DNA of 19,892 bases, from positions 3,059 to 22,950 of the forward strand of contig DDSP01000020.1 in the NCBI GenBank assembly GCA_002343445.1, read 5' to 3'. Position 1 is the first letter of the stretch. The number at the start of each line of letters is the position of its first letter. Source of the DNA: Chthonomonas sp. UBA2387 (GTDB taxonomy: Bacteria; Armatimonadota; Fimbriimonadia; Fimbriimonadales; Fimbriimonadaceae). Shown piece after piece: positions 15,401 through 19,892 of the stretch. Below the pieces are notes generated by a model. That model worked only from the letters and a program-made list of their open reading frames with translations. It was not told where the DNA came from and ran no database searches. The position numbers were made by a program, and so were the translations under genes.

Positions 15401-15837
15401 CATTCCTGCGAGACCACCAACACCGCGACTCCATTCAAAGGCTGCGGCTCAACGAGCCGCTCACCCAAGCCGACCTCGAAGACCTGGAGCGAGTATTGAT
15501 CGAGTGCGGGGCCGGTGGCTCCGAGATTCAGAGGGCCTCCGAGGCGGGCCTGGGGCTGTTTGTTCGTTCCATTGTCGGGCTGGACCGCGAGGCGGCGAAG
15601 CGCTCGCTGAACGCCTATCTCGGAGACCGGACGCTCAGCGCGACCCAGATCGAGTTCACCAACATGATCGTGGATTACCTGACCGAACATGGCGTGATGG
15701 AGCCGCGACTGCTGTTCGAGTCGCCCTTCACAGATCTCAGCGCTCTCGGTGTGGACGGCCTGTTCGGCTCCGAGGAGGTCGATTCCATCCTGAAGTTCCT
15801 GTCCCTGGTGCGCGACCGGGCTATATCGGTGGCCTAG
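12424..15837 (+). CDS. hsdR: Type I restriction endonuclease/translocase subunit HsdR (apparent ATA start)
   Basis: 1137 aa counted from the ATA at 12424. HsdR cleaves DNA and drives ATP-dependent translocation. Domains in order: DUF4145-like N-terminal helical domain (SKFAFLQLEFPEVHDAAHRAE, then ACFYARRALEIAVAW); a charged coiled coil (about 140-205); nuclease core with D249 and E264-A-K266; helicase Walker A MATGSGKTRT (K383), DEAH (475-478), GLTATP, and motifs V/VI in DMLDTGIDVPEVVN and FWQMVGRGTRL; then a helical C-terminus. All key residues are present. The residues before GTG 12463 (SKFAFLQLEFPE) are conserved in the family, so the true start is most likely the ATA, or an ancestral ATG at that place. 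Initiating at GTG 12463 would remove 13 residues. This is the last gene of the operon. Confidence 0.95.
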   Translation: MSKFAFLQLEFPEVHDAAHRAEALANSDPRAACFYARRALEIAVAWVYEHDGTLNLPYREDLSALIHESSFRNLVGQAVFYKCRAIKDLGNHAVHSHKPVTQAEAVAAVRELFHVCYWLARTYAKGAKPDAGTTFNPLALPAAQEGPRQTLAELQELSARLASEREKALAALAERDELDEALKQARAELEAIKKANAATPDSHNYSEAETRDLFIDLLLKEAGWALDKPEDREYEVAGMPNAQNKGFVDYVLWGDDGKPLGVVEAKRTRRDPREGMHQAKLYADCLEAKFGQRPIVFATNGYEHWMWDDAMYPPRAVQGFYKKPELELLIQRRQTRRSLASGKIDEKIVERYYQTRAIRRVGEAFEKDRARRALLVMATGSGKTRTVIALADLLMRANWAKRILFLADRTALVNQAVNAFKRHLPDAAPVNLVTEKNTEGRVYVSTYPTMIGLVDEGKGGERRFGVGHFDLVVIDEAHRSVFMKYGAIFDYFDSLLVGLTATPKDEVGRNTYRLFELEDGVPTDVYSLNEAVADGYLVPARSVSVPLKLPTTGIVYDQLSEEEKEQFELTDWKERAEDVLQDRRVDAPAINQWLFNRDTVDKVLKHLMERGLKVDGGDKLGKTIIFAKNHDHAVFIAERFDKNYPKYAGRFAKVIDFKTEYAQSLIDDFSNPGKLPQIAISVDMLDTGIDVPEVVNLVFFKQVRSKTKFWQMVGRGTRLCPDLFGPGQNKECFYIFDYCGNLDFFGQQMDGTDGASGDSLSKRLFAARLKLLAMLSHAKEGARRVREATARYGAEPETDEQVLASIVELLKAEVGAMNTDNFIVRAKRRLVEKYQNADVWLSLDEEKVSELEHEIAGLPSETEPEAVESKRFDLLILRLQHSILAATKGFDRMKRQVQEIAALLEESSSIPVIRDQLALIQELQSEEWWTGVTVPMLETVRLRLRDLVKLVEHRRGSPVFTDFGDELGEESEIALPGFVDAAGFERFKEKARAFLRDHQHRDSIQRLRLNEPLTQADLEDLERVLIECGAGGSEIQRASEAGLGLFVRSIVGLDREAAKRSLNAYLGDRTLSATQIEFTNMIVDYLTEHGVMEPRLLFESPFTDLSALGVDGLFGSEEVDSILKFLSLVRDRAISVA

Positions 15838-15839
15838 GC

Positions 15840-15860
15840 TGTCTCTCAAATGTCTCTCAA
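15840..15860 (+). repeat. Short tandem repeat TGTCTCTCAA x2
   Basis: TGTCTCTCAA occurs at 15840-15849 and 15851-15860, one base apart, directly after the hsdR stop. Its role is unknown; it could be an arm-type binding site or chance. Confidence 0.5.
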
Positions 15861-15929
15861 TTCAGGGAGTCAATCGGCGACAATCTGAGCAAGCTGTAGA
15901 CTCAGCGAAGCACTCCTGAGTTCGAAAAG

Positions 15930-15980
15930 ACTACCTTCACACCGAAGGGGTCACAGGTTCAAATCCTGTACCGCCCACCA
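15930..15980 (+). pseudogene. tRNA 3'-half remnant (tRNA-Val(CAC)-like)
   Basis: CTACC-TTCACAC matches the anticodon stem and loop of a Val tRNA (anticodon CAC). It is followed by GGGGTC, a perfect T-arm (ACAGG-TTCAAAT-CCTGT) and ACCGCCC-A-CCA as acceptor 3' strand. The 3' anticodon-stem strand reads CGAAG instead of GGTAG. No GGGCGGT acceptor 5' strand or proper D-arm lies upstream, so this is not a working tRNA gene. It looks like the tRNA end copied or left behind by integration of a mobile element. Confidence 0.6.
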
Positions 15981-16035
15981 TCCCTCTCGCTGTAAGCATC
16001 CCGATCCGTCGGGAGGGTCACAGGTTCAAATCCTG
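15948..16035 (+). repeat. 21-bp direct repeat within the two tRNA remnants (possible att cores)
   Basis: The 21 bases GGGTCACAGGTTCAAATC plus CTG occur identically at 15948-15968 and 16015-16035, 67 bases apart. Both include a tRNA T-arm and run on to a CCA end. tRNA 3' ends are the common target of tyrosine integrases, so these may be tandem attachment sites marking the right end of the defence island. No matching left-hand copy was found in this window. Confidence 0.55.
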
Positions 16036-16048
16036 ACCCCCCCCACCA
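15991..16048 (+). pseudogene. Second tRNA 3'-half remnant
   Basis: A hairpin TCCCGA-TCCG-TCGGGA (15999-16014) looks like a shortened anticodon arm. It is followed by GGGTC, the T-arm sequence CAGGTTCAAATCCTG and a C-run ending in ACCA (16048). The 5' half of a tRNA is missing; the preceding bases are the end of the first remnant. Identity is uncertain; the anticodon loop seems partly deleted. Confidence 0.5.
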
Positions 16049-16202
16049 ATCCCGCTTCACGCGCGATTCGTCCTCGACTCGTGAGGAGAGGAAAGCTGGT
16101 TCAGGGTCGGGCTCCCTTGGCTTCATCCTTGATTCATCGCATCCTTTGAGCGTCAATCAGAACCACTGAGAGCCTCAGAGAGAGTTCGAGCTGCCGGACT
16201 CA

Positions 16203-16239
16203 GTTGACGATTGTCATTCTGCATCACGGAACTGTCAAC
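16203..16239. promoter_or_regulatory. Inverted repeat upstream of the XRE-ImmA/MazF pair (possible operator)
   Basis: GTTGAC (16203-16208) and GTCAAC (16234-16239) are perfect inverted arms with centres 31 bases apart, roughly three helical turns, lying just upstream of the putative -10. HTH-type antitoxins usually repress their own operon, so this is a plausible autoregulatory site. The arms are only 6 bases, hence the low confidence. Confidence 0.3.
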
Positions 16240-16246
16240 CGAGATG

Positions 16247-16255
16247 TGGTACAAT
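16247..16255 (+). promoter_or_regulatory. Putative extended -10 promoter for the XRE-ImmA/MazF pair
   Basis: TGGTACAAT (16247-16255) is an extended -10 (TGn plus TACAAT, one mismatch to TATAAT). No good -35 lies 17 bases upstream. Transcription would begin at about 16262, leaving a leader of about 12 bases before the ATG at 16274. Confidence 0.35.
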
Positions 16256-16273
16256 TCGGGTAACAAGATTGCA

Positions 16274-17437
16274 ATGCTCGCTGAACGTCTGAAGCTCATA
16301 CGACAAGCTCGCGGGCTCTCGCTTGACGAACTCTCCGAAGCGATGGGCCGCCTGGTTTCCAAGCAGGCCATCTCGAAATACGAGAAGGGAGACGACTTCC
16401 CGTCGGCGCGCGTCTTGCTCGCCCTGGCTGGCGCCCTGGGTGTCGCCTCCAACCGATTGATCGAAGAGACCCAGGTGGTGGTGGAGCCCCTCTTCTATCG
16501 TAAGAAGTCTCGGCTGGGAGCGAAAGAGCGCGAGCGGCTTACGGCGCTGCTCTCCTGTCACCTGGAGGACGTCGTCCGGGTTCGGCAATTGGTTTGTCCC
16601 GGCGAATCGCTGGAACTGCCCATTCGCTCGCTCCCCGTTGCGTGCTTGGAGGATGCCGAGGCACAGGCTATCCACCTAAGGGAGGCATGGTCGCTTGGCG
16701 ACGATCCCCTCGGAACGGTGGTTGATGTACTCGAAGACCATGGCGTGTCGGTGTGCATGTGCAATGCCGACGGTGACTTCGACGGTTTATCTGCGATTGC
16801 GCGAAGCAGCGATGGGGCGACCTGCGGGGCGGCCGTACTCTGCCGCGACAGGCTGACGCGGGAACGGCAGCGGCTCAATCTGGCGCACGAACTCGCGCAC
16901 GTGGTGCTGAGTCCCAGCGATGCGGTGGACGAAGAGGCGGTGGCATGGCGATTCGCCGGGGCATTCGTCGCTCCACGAGACAGACTGCTGGGGGATGTGG
17001 GACAACCGCGCCGCTCGATCAGCTTCGAGGAGTTGCTCATGCTGAAGCGTCGGTACGGGATGAGCATTCAGGCCTTGCTGATGCGGCTGCACGATCTTAG
17101 CGTCCTTTCGGACGAGGCCAAGAAACAGGCGTTCATTCAAATGTCCAAGTTGCGGATGCGCCAGCAGGAGCCGGGCGACACTCTCGAACTGGAGACCCCG
17201 CAATGGTTCCGTCGAACTGTGTTGCGAGCGGTCAGCGAAGGGCTGCTCGGATCTCACGAGGCGTCAGAACTCCTCGGCGAGGACGTGCGGCCCTTGGAGC
17301 CTAGGCGGAACCAGTTTGTACACCTCATCGCTGCGCTGTCACCGGAGGAGCGCACTCCCTACTTGGACTCGATCACGGACGACGAGGAACTCGACAGTCA
17401 ATGGCTCGGGGCTGACCTTGGCGGGGTGATCGAGTAG
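16274..17437 (+). CDS. XRE-family regulator fused to ImmA/IrrE zinc peptidase domain (putative antitoxin)
   Basis: 387 aa. Residues 1-65 are a Cro/C1-type helix-turn-helix (MLAERLKLIRQARGLSLDEL, then SKQAISKYEKGDDFPS). A zinc metallopeptidase domain of the ImmA/IrrE (COG2856) type follows, with LAHELAHVVL giving the HExxH signature (H205-E206-L-A-H209) and downstream EEAVAWRFAGAFVAPRD supplying the usual third-ligand region. XRE-ImmA proteins act as repressors, as proteases that cleave repressors, or as antitoxins. Start 16274 is chosen because the HTH domain begins there; in-frame starts at 16211 and 16244 would add unlikely residues. Its stop overlaps the MazF-like start by one base, so the two are almost certainly co-translated. 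The C-terminal ~100 residues (from about 290) are unassigned. Confidence 0.9.
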   Translation: MLAERLKLIRQARGLSLDELSEAMGRLVSKQAISKYEKGDDFPSARVLLALAGALGVASNRLIEETQVVVEPLFYRKKSRLGAKERERLTALLSCHLEDVVRVRQLVCPGESLELPIRSLPVACLEDAEAQAIHLREAWSLGDDPLGTVVDVLEDHGVSVCMCNADGDFDGLSAIARSSDGATCGAAVLCRDRLTRERQRLNLAHELAHVVLSPSDAVDEEAVAWRFAGAFVAPRDRLLGDVGQPRRSISFEELLMLKRRYGMSIQALLMRLHDLSVLSDEAKKQAFIQMSKLRMRQQEPGDTLELETPQWFRRTVLRAVSEGLLGSHEASELLGEDVRPLEPRRNQFVHLIAALSPEERTPYLDSITDDEELDSQWLGADLGGVIE

Positions 17438-17787
17438 TGTTCCCTTTGGAAGGCGAGGTCTGGGATATCAGCCTAGACCCTACGGTCGGGGACGAGATTC
17501 AGAAGACCCGACCATGCGTCGTCGTGAACGGAGCAGGCCTTCAGAATCAGGGACTTCGGGTCGTAGTTCCCCTGACAGGTTGGAAATCAGAGACGATGGC
17601 GCGTCGTCCGTGGTTTGTCGAGATCGCTCCCGACTCAATCAACGGGCTCGGCAAGTCCTCTGCGGCAGCATGCCACCATGTCCGCTCAGTCTCGCTCCAG
17701 CGATTCGTCGTACGTCGTGGCAGACTCTCAGCCGACGACATGGCCAGTATCCGTGCAAGTCTCAAGATCGTTCTGAGCATCGCGTAG
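17437..17787 (+). CDS. MazF/PemK-family endoribonuclease toxin
   Basis: 116 aa from GTG 17437. The family pattern is clear: GEVWDISLDPTVGDEIQKTRP (beta1-beta2 loop with the catalytic-region Arg in KTRP), CVVVNGAGLQ, VVVPLTGW (active-site Thr region), GLGKSSAAACHHVRSVSLQRF and GRLSADDMASIRASLKIVL. MazF/PemK toxins cut single-stranded RNA at short sequences. Length is normal. The usual MazE-type antitoxin is absent; the overlapping upstream XRE-ImmA protein takes its place. It is followed after 22 bases by the convergent sulfatase gene, with no clear terminator between them. Confidence 0.93.
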   Translation: MFPLEGEVWDISLDPTVGDEIQKTRPCVVVNGAGLQNQGLRVVVPLTGWKSETMARRPWFVEIAPDSINGLGKSSAAACHHVRSVSLQRFVVRRGRLSADDMASIRASLKIVLSIA

Positions 17788-17809
17788 CCAGAACCAGCCC
17801 GAAGGACCC

Positions 17810-19162
17810 CTACCGCGCCTCCCAGTCCGCCAGCCCCTTCAGCAGCCGGTCGCGGATGGCGGGCTGCTCCGACGAGCGGTCGAAGCGCTCGCCCAAGTCC
17901 TGCTCCACCTGAAACAGCAGCGGCGTCTCGCGCGAAGCCGCGAACCCGTACGAGTCGCCGGTCTGCGAGGTGATGCGGATGTGCAGCTTCCAAGGTCCCT
18001 GCCGAATCGCCCAACCCTGGTTGTCCGAGCCCGAATACACGAACTCGAACGGATCGGCGGGCGACTTGCCCGTCAGCACGGTGGAACGCAGGTCGCGGCC
18101 ATCGACCGGGCCCACACGCGCCCCGGCCAGCCCAGCCAGCGTCGGCAACACGTCCAAGGTGCTCATGGGGTCGAGGCGCTGCCCCGGACGAATGGTCCCC
18201 GGCCAGTAGACGACCCCCGGCACCCGATGCCCGCCCTCCCACGACGAGCCCTTGCCATCGCGGAACGGTTGCGCGTAGCCCACATGCATCCGCGCTTCGC
18301 CGTACTTGGGGTCCGAAGCCGTGTTCTGGAAACGGATCCACGGGCCGTTGTCGGATGTCACCAAGACGAGCGTGTTCTTGGCCAGCCCCATTTCCTCGAC
18401 CGTCTTCCACAAACGTCCCAGGTGGTGGTCGAGTTCGGCCATCACGTCGCCGAGCAGCCCGCGCCGCGAGCGGCCGGCGAACGCCTTGGAAACAAACAAG
18501 CCGAGATGCGGCATGTTGGGGGCCAGGTACACGAAGAAGGGCTTCTCGCGGTTCTGGCGGACAAAGTCAATCGCGGCATCGGCGTAACGCTCGGTGAGCG
18601 AGGCGCAGACATCTGGCTGAGAGGTCAAGCCGCTCGCGATCGTCCGGTAGCCAGACCCTTGGCTCTCCATCAGCCGCGAAGCGTCGTAATCGTGCGAGAC
18701 GTCGGTCCCGATCCAGCGGTCGAAGCCGTGCGCGAGCGGAAGGGCGTCCGGCGTCTGCCCGTTCCGCTCGTTGGGGGTGCCCAGATGCCACTTGCCGAAC
18801 ATCGCCGTGGCATAGCCCTTGGCCTTCAGCACCTCCGCCAACGTCGTTTCGCGAGTTGCCAGATGCTGCGGCGACCCGGGGTCCAGCACCCACGAAGGGA
18901 ACCCCGACCGTTTGGGATACCGGCCCGTGAGCAACGAATACCTTGAAGCAGTGCACGCCGCCGAGGCCGCGTAGAACTGGGTGAAGTTCGCCCCCTCGCG
19001 AGCCATGCGGGAGATGGTCGGCGTCTCGATGACCGGGTTGCCGTTGTGCTCGAAGTCGCCGTAGCCCGCGTCGTCCAGGAACACAACGATTATGTTCGGG
19101 CGCTCCTCGGCTGGACGAACCTGGGGTTTCGTCAAAGCAACGGCGATCAGCAGGGCGACCAT
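17810..19162 (-). CDS. Sulfatase (Cys-type, formylglycine-dependent)
   Basis: 450 aa, alkaline-phosphatase superfamily arylsulfatase type; hydrolyses sulfate esters. Visible: metal-binding PNIIVVFLDDAGYGD (D30, D31), the formylglycine signature C70-T-A-S-R74 followed by LLTGRYP, AMFGKWHLG (Lys/His of the active site), and LVLVTSDNGPW (late metal ligands). The C-terminal region (RQGPWKLH) is typical. The N-terminal MVALLIAVALTKPQVRPA may be a short signal peptide, suggesting export. The substrate cannot be told. The start is 9 bases after the stop of the oxidoreductase gene on the same strand, so they may be co-transcribed. No transferred-gene signs; probably host chromosome. Confidence 0.95.
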   Translation of the reverse strand: MVALLIAVALTKPQVRPAEERPNIIVVFLDDAGYGDFEHNGNPVIETPTISRMAREGANFTQFYAASAACTASRYSLLTGRYPKRSGFPSWVLDPGSPQHLATRETTLAEVLKAKGYATAMFGKWHLGTPNERNGQTPDALPLAHGFDRWIGTDVSHDYDASRLMESQGSGYRTIASGLTSQPDVCASLTERYADAAIDFVRQNREKPFFVYLAPNMPHLGLFVSKAFAGRSRRGLLGDVMAELDHHLGRLWKTVEEMGLAKNTLVLVTSDNGPWIRFQNTASDPKYGEARMHVGYAQPFRDGKGSSWEGGHRVPGVVYWPGTIRPGQRLDPMSTLDVLPTLAGLAGARVGPVDGRDLRSTVLTGKSPADPFEFVYSGSDNQGWAIRQGPWKLHIRITSQTGDSYGFAASRETPLLFQVEQDLGERFDRSSEQPAIRDRLLKGLADWEAR

Positions 19163-19171
19163 CGCCCTATT

Positions 19172-19892
19172 CTAGGCTTCCTGTAGTACCCGCAGCGTGT
19201 GCAGCGGTGCGGGGCGGCCGGCGTACGGTGTGTGCAAGGCGAACTTCCGCATGTCCCACGCATACGTCGGGCAGCGCTCGGCGCAGAGCCCGCAGTGCAG
19301 GCACAGGTTCTCGTCCTTGACCATCACGCGGCCCGTTTGCTTCAACCCACCCGAAACGAACAACGGTTGGTGCGGCTCCAAGCGCGGCGCGGTCAACTCG
19401 CCCACGCCCTCTCCCACCAACGGGGCGATGGTCAGACAGTCGGTCGGGCAGATGTCGATGCACGCGTCGCACTCGATGCAAAGCTTGTCGGTGAAGTGCG
19501 TCTGAATGTCGCAGTTCAGGCAACGCTCGACCTCGGCCCGGGTCTGCTCCTCGGTGAAGCCTTCCTCGACCTCCACGGTCATGTTCGTGAAGCGGACCGG
19601 CAGGTCCACGTGCTTCATCTTCTGGCGGGCGCGCGGGTCGTAGTTGTTGCTGTACGACCACTCGTGCAGGCCCATCTTGGTGCTGGCCAGCGTCATGCCC
19701 ATCGGGGGGCGCTCGTCGAGCGGCTTGCCTTGGCAATAGCGGTCGATCGAGATCGCGGCTTGGTGGCCATGCTCCACGGCCCAGATGATGTTGGCCGGAC
19801 CGAAGGCGGCATCGCCCCCGAAGAACACGCCCTCGCGCGTGCACATGAACGTCGTCTTGTCCACCACGGGCACGTCCCACTTGTCGAACTCG
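19172..19892 (-). CDS. FAD/NAD(P)-dependent oxidoreductase with C-terminal 4Fe-4S ferredoxin domain (C-terminal part)
   Basis: The frame is open through the right edge, so the N-terminus lies outside; about 239 codons are visible. FFGGDAAFGPANIIWAVEHG is the second FAD-binding motif (GD site) found at the end of the flavin domain in glutamate synthase small-subunit-like proteins (GltD/NuoF-associated family). Iron-sulfur ligands follow: ERCLNCDIQTHF, LCIECDACIDICPTDC and LCLHCGLCAERCPT, the latter two being classic CxxCxxCxxxC(P) 4Fe-4S motifs. It likely passes electrons between NAD(P)H and ferredoxin-type partners. The exact reaction cannot be assigned without the N-terminal half. The sulfatase gene follows after 9 bases. 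Confidence 0.9.
   Translation of the reverse strand, partial: EFDKWDVPVVDKTTFMCTREGVFFGGDAAFGPANIIWAVEHGHQAAISIDRYCQGKPLDERPPMGMTLASTKMGLHEWSYSNNYDPRARQKMKHVDLPVRFTNMTVEVEEGFTEEQTRAEVERCLNCDIQTHFTDKLCIECDACIDICPTDCLTIAPLVGEGVGELTAPRLEPHQPLFVSGGLKQTGRVMVKDENLCLHCGLCAERCPTYAWDMRKFALHTPYAGRPAPLHTLRVLQEA

Larger units (their letters stand above)
15838..16273. other. 436-base non-coding junction with tRNA scars
   Basis: No credible gene lies between hsdR and the XRE-ImmA gene. It holds an 11-base tandem repeat, a small hairpin (ACTCAG/CTGAGT arms at 15900-15921, no following T-run), two tRNA 3'-end remnants, and the upstream region of the next gene. In 16049-16202 I see nothing recognisable. No integrase and no clear rho-independent terminator are present. 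Confidence 0.7.

Noticed and set aside
12210..15899. Plus-strand open frame of more than 1200 codons over hsdR
   Set aside because: An out-of-frame shadow of hsdR with Arg/Gly/Pro-rich low-complexity composition; the in-frame product carries all HsdR motifs.
15900..15921. Hairpin ACTCAG/CTGAGT as the operon terminator
   Set aside because: The stem is only 6 bp with a 10-base loop and no T-run follows.
15900..15980. Possible complete tRNA ending in CCA at 15980
   Set aside because: No matching acceptor 5' strand or proper D-arm is present, and the anticodon stem is broken; only the 3' half is recognisable.
15959..16156. 65-aa minus-strand reading frame containing a GGSGFEPVT stretch
   Set aside because: This peptide is the typical false product of reading tRNA 3' ends in antisense; it lies over the two tRNA remnants.
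1..19892. CRISPR array, insertion sequence or integrase
   Set aside because: No regularly spaced repeats, transposase or integrase motifs were seen on either strand.

Overview
The window comes from a GC-rich bacterium. Coding regions are roughly 60% GC by hand counts of single lines, with lower-GC islands. No rRNA or intact tRNA is present to place it taxonomically. The flanks (a large YD-repeat protein, a Cys-type sulfatase and a ferredoxin-fused flavin oxidoreductase) suggest an environmental, little-studied lineage; the phylum cannot be named from this sequence.

Layout. (1) Positions 1-2826, minus strand: a compact four-gene cluster of a small zinc-ribbon membrane protein, a NifU/IscU-like protein lacking one of the three canonical cysteines, an 80-aa unknown protein, and the first ~599 codons of an RHS/YD-repeat protein that leaves the window at the left edge. 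(2) Positions 2938-15837, plus strand: one tightly packed eight-gene defence operon on a type I restriction-modification frame. The order is hsdM, a cyclase-fold-like protein, rhuM, a PD-(D/E)XK nuclease with a DUF5655-like tail, a TIR protein, hsdS, a reverse transcriptase-nitrilase (DRT type 1/UG1-like), then hsdR. (3) Positions 15838-16273, no gene: two tandem 3' tRNA remnants sharing a 21-bp direct repeat, which look like attachment-site scars. (4) Positions 16274-17787, plus strand: an XRE-ImmA/IrrE (HELAH) regulator overlapping a MazF/PemK toxin by one base. (5) Positions 17810-19892, minus strand: a sulfatase and the C-terminal part of an NAD(P)/FAD oxidoreductase with 4Fe-4S clusters, probably host chromosome.

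How the genes work together. All seven junctions of the defence operon are 4-base stop/start overlaps: five ATGA, one TTGA (RT) and one ATAA (hsdR). Each has a Shine-Dalgarno-like stretch 5-8 bases before the start. This implies one polycistronic, translationally coupled message that co-expresses restriction (HsdRMS) with several likely abortive or nucleotide-based modules (TIR, RT-nitrilase, candidate cyclase, extra nuclease). The last junction stands out: hsdR has a near-perfect Shine-Dalgarno and the family's usual N-terminus, but its start codon reads ATA. A single G-to-A change from ATGA to ATAA would keep the upstream stop and spoil the restriction-subunit start.

The strongest candidates for something new are this composite operon, the ATA start of hsdR, and the pairing of a cyclase-like protein with a TIR protein inside a type I RM locus.
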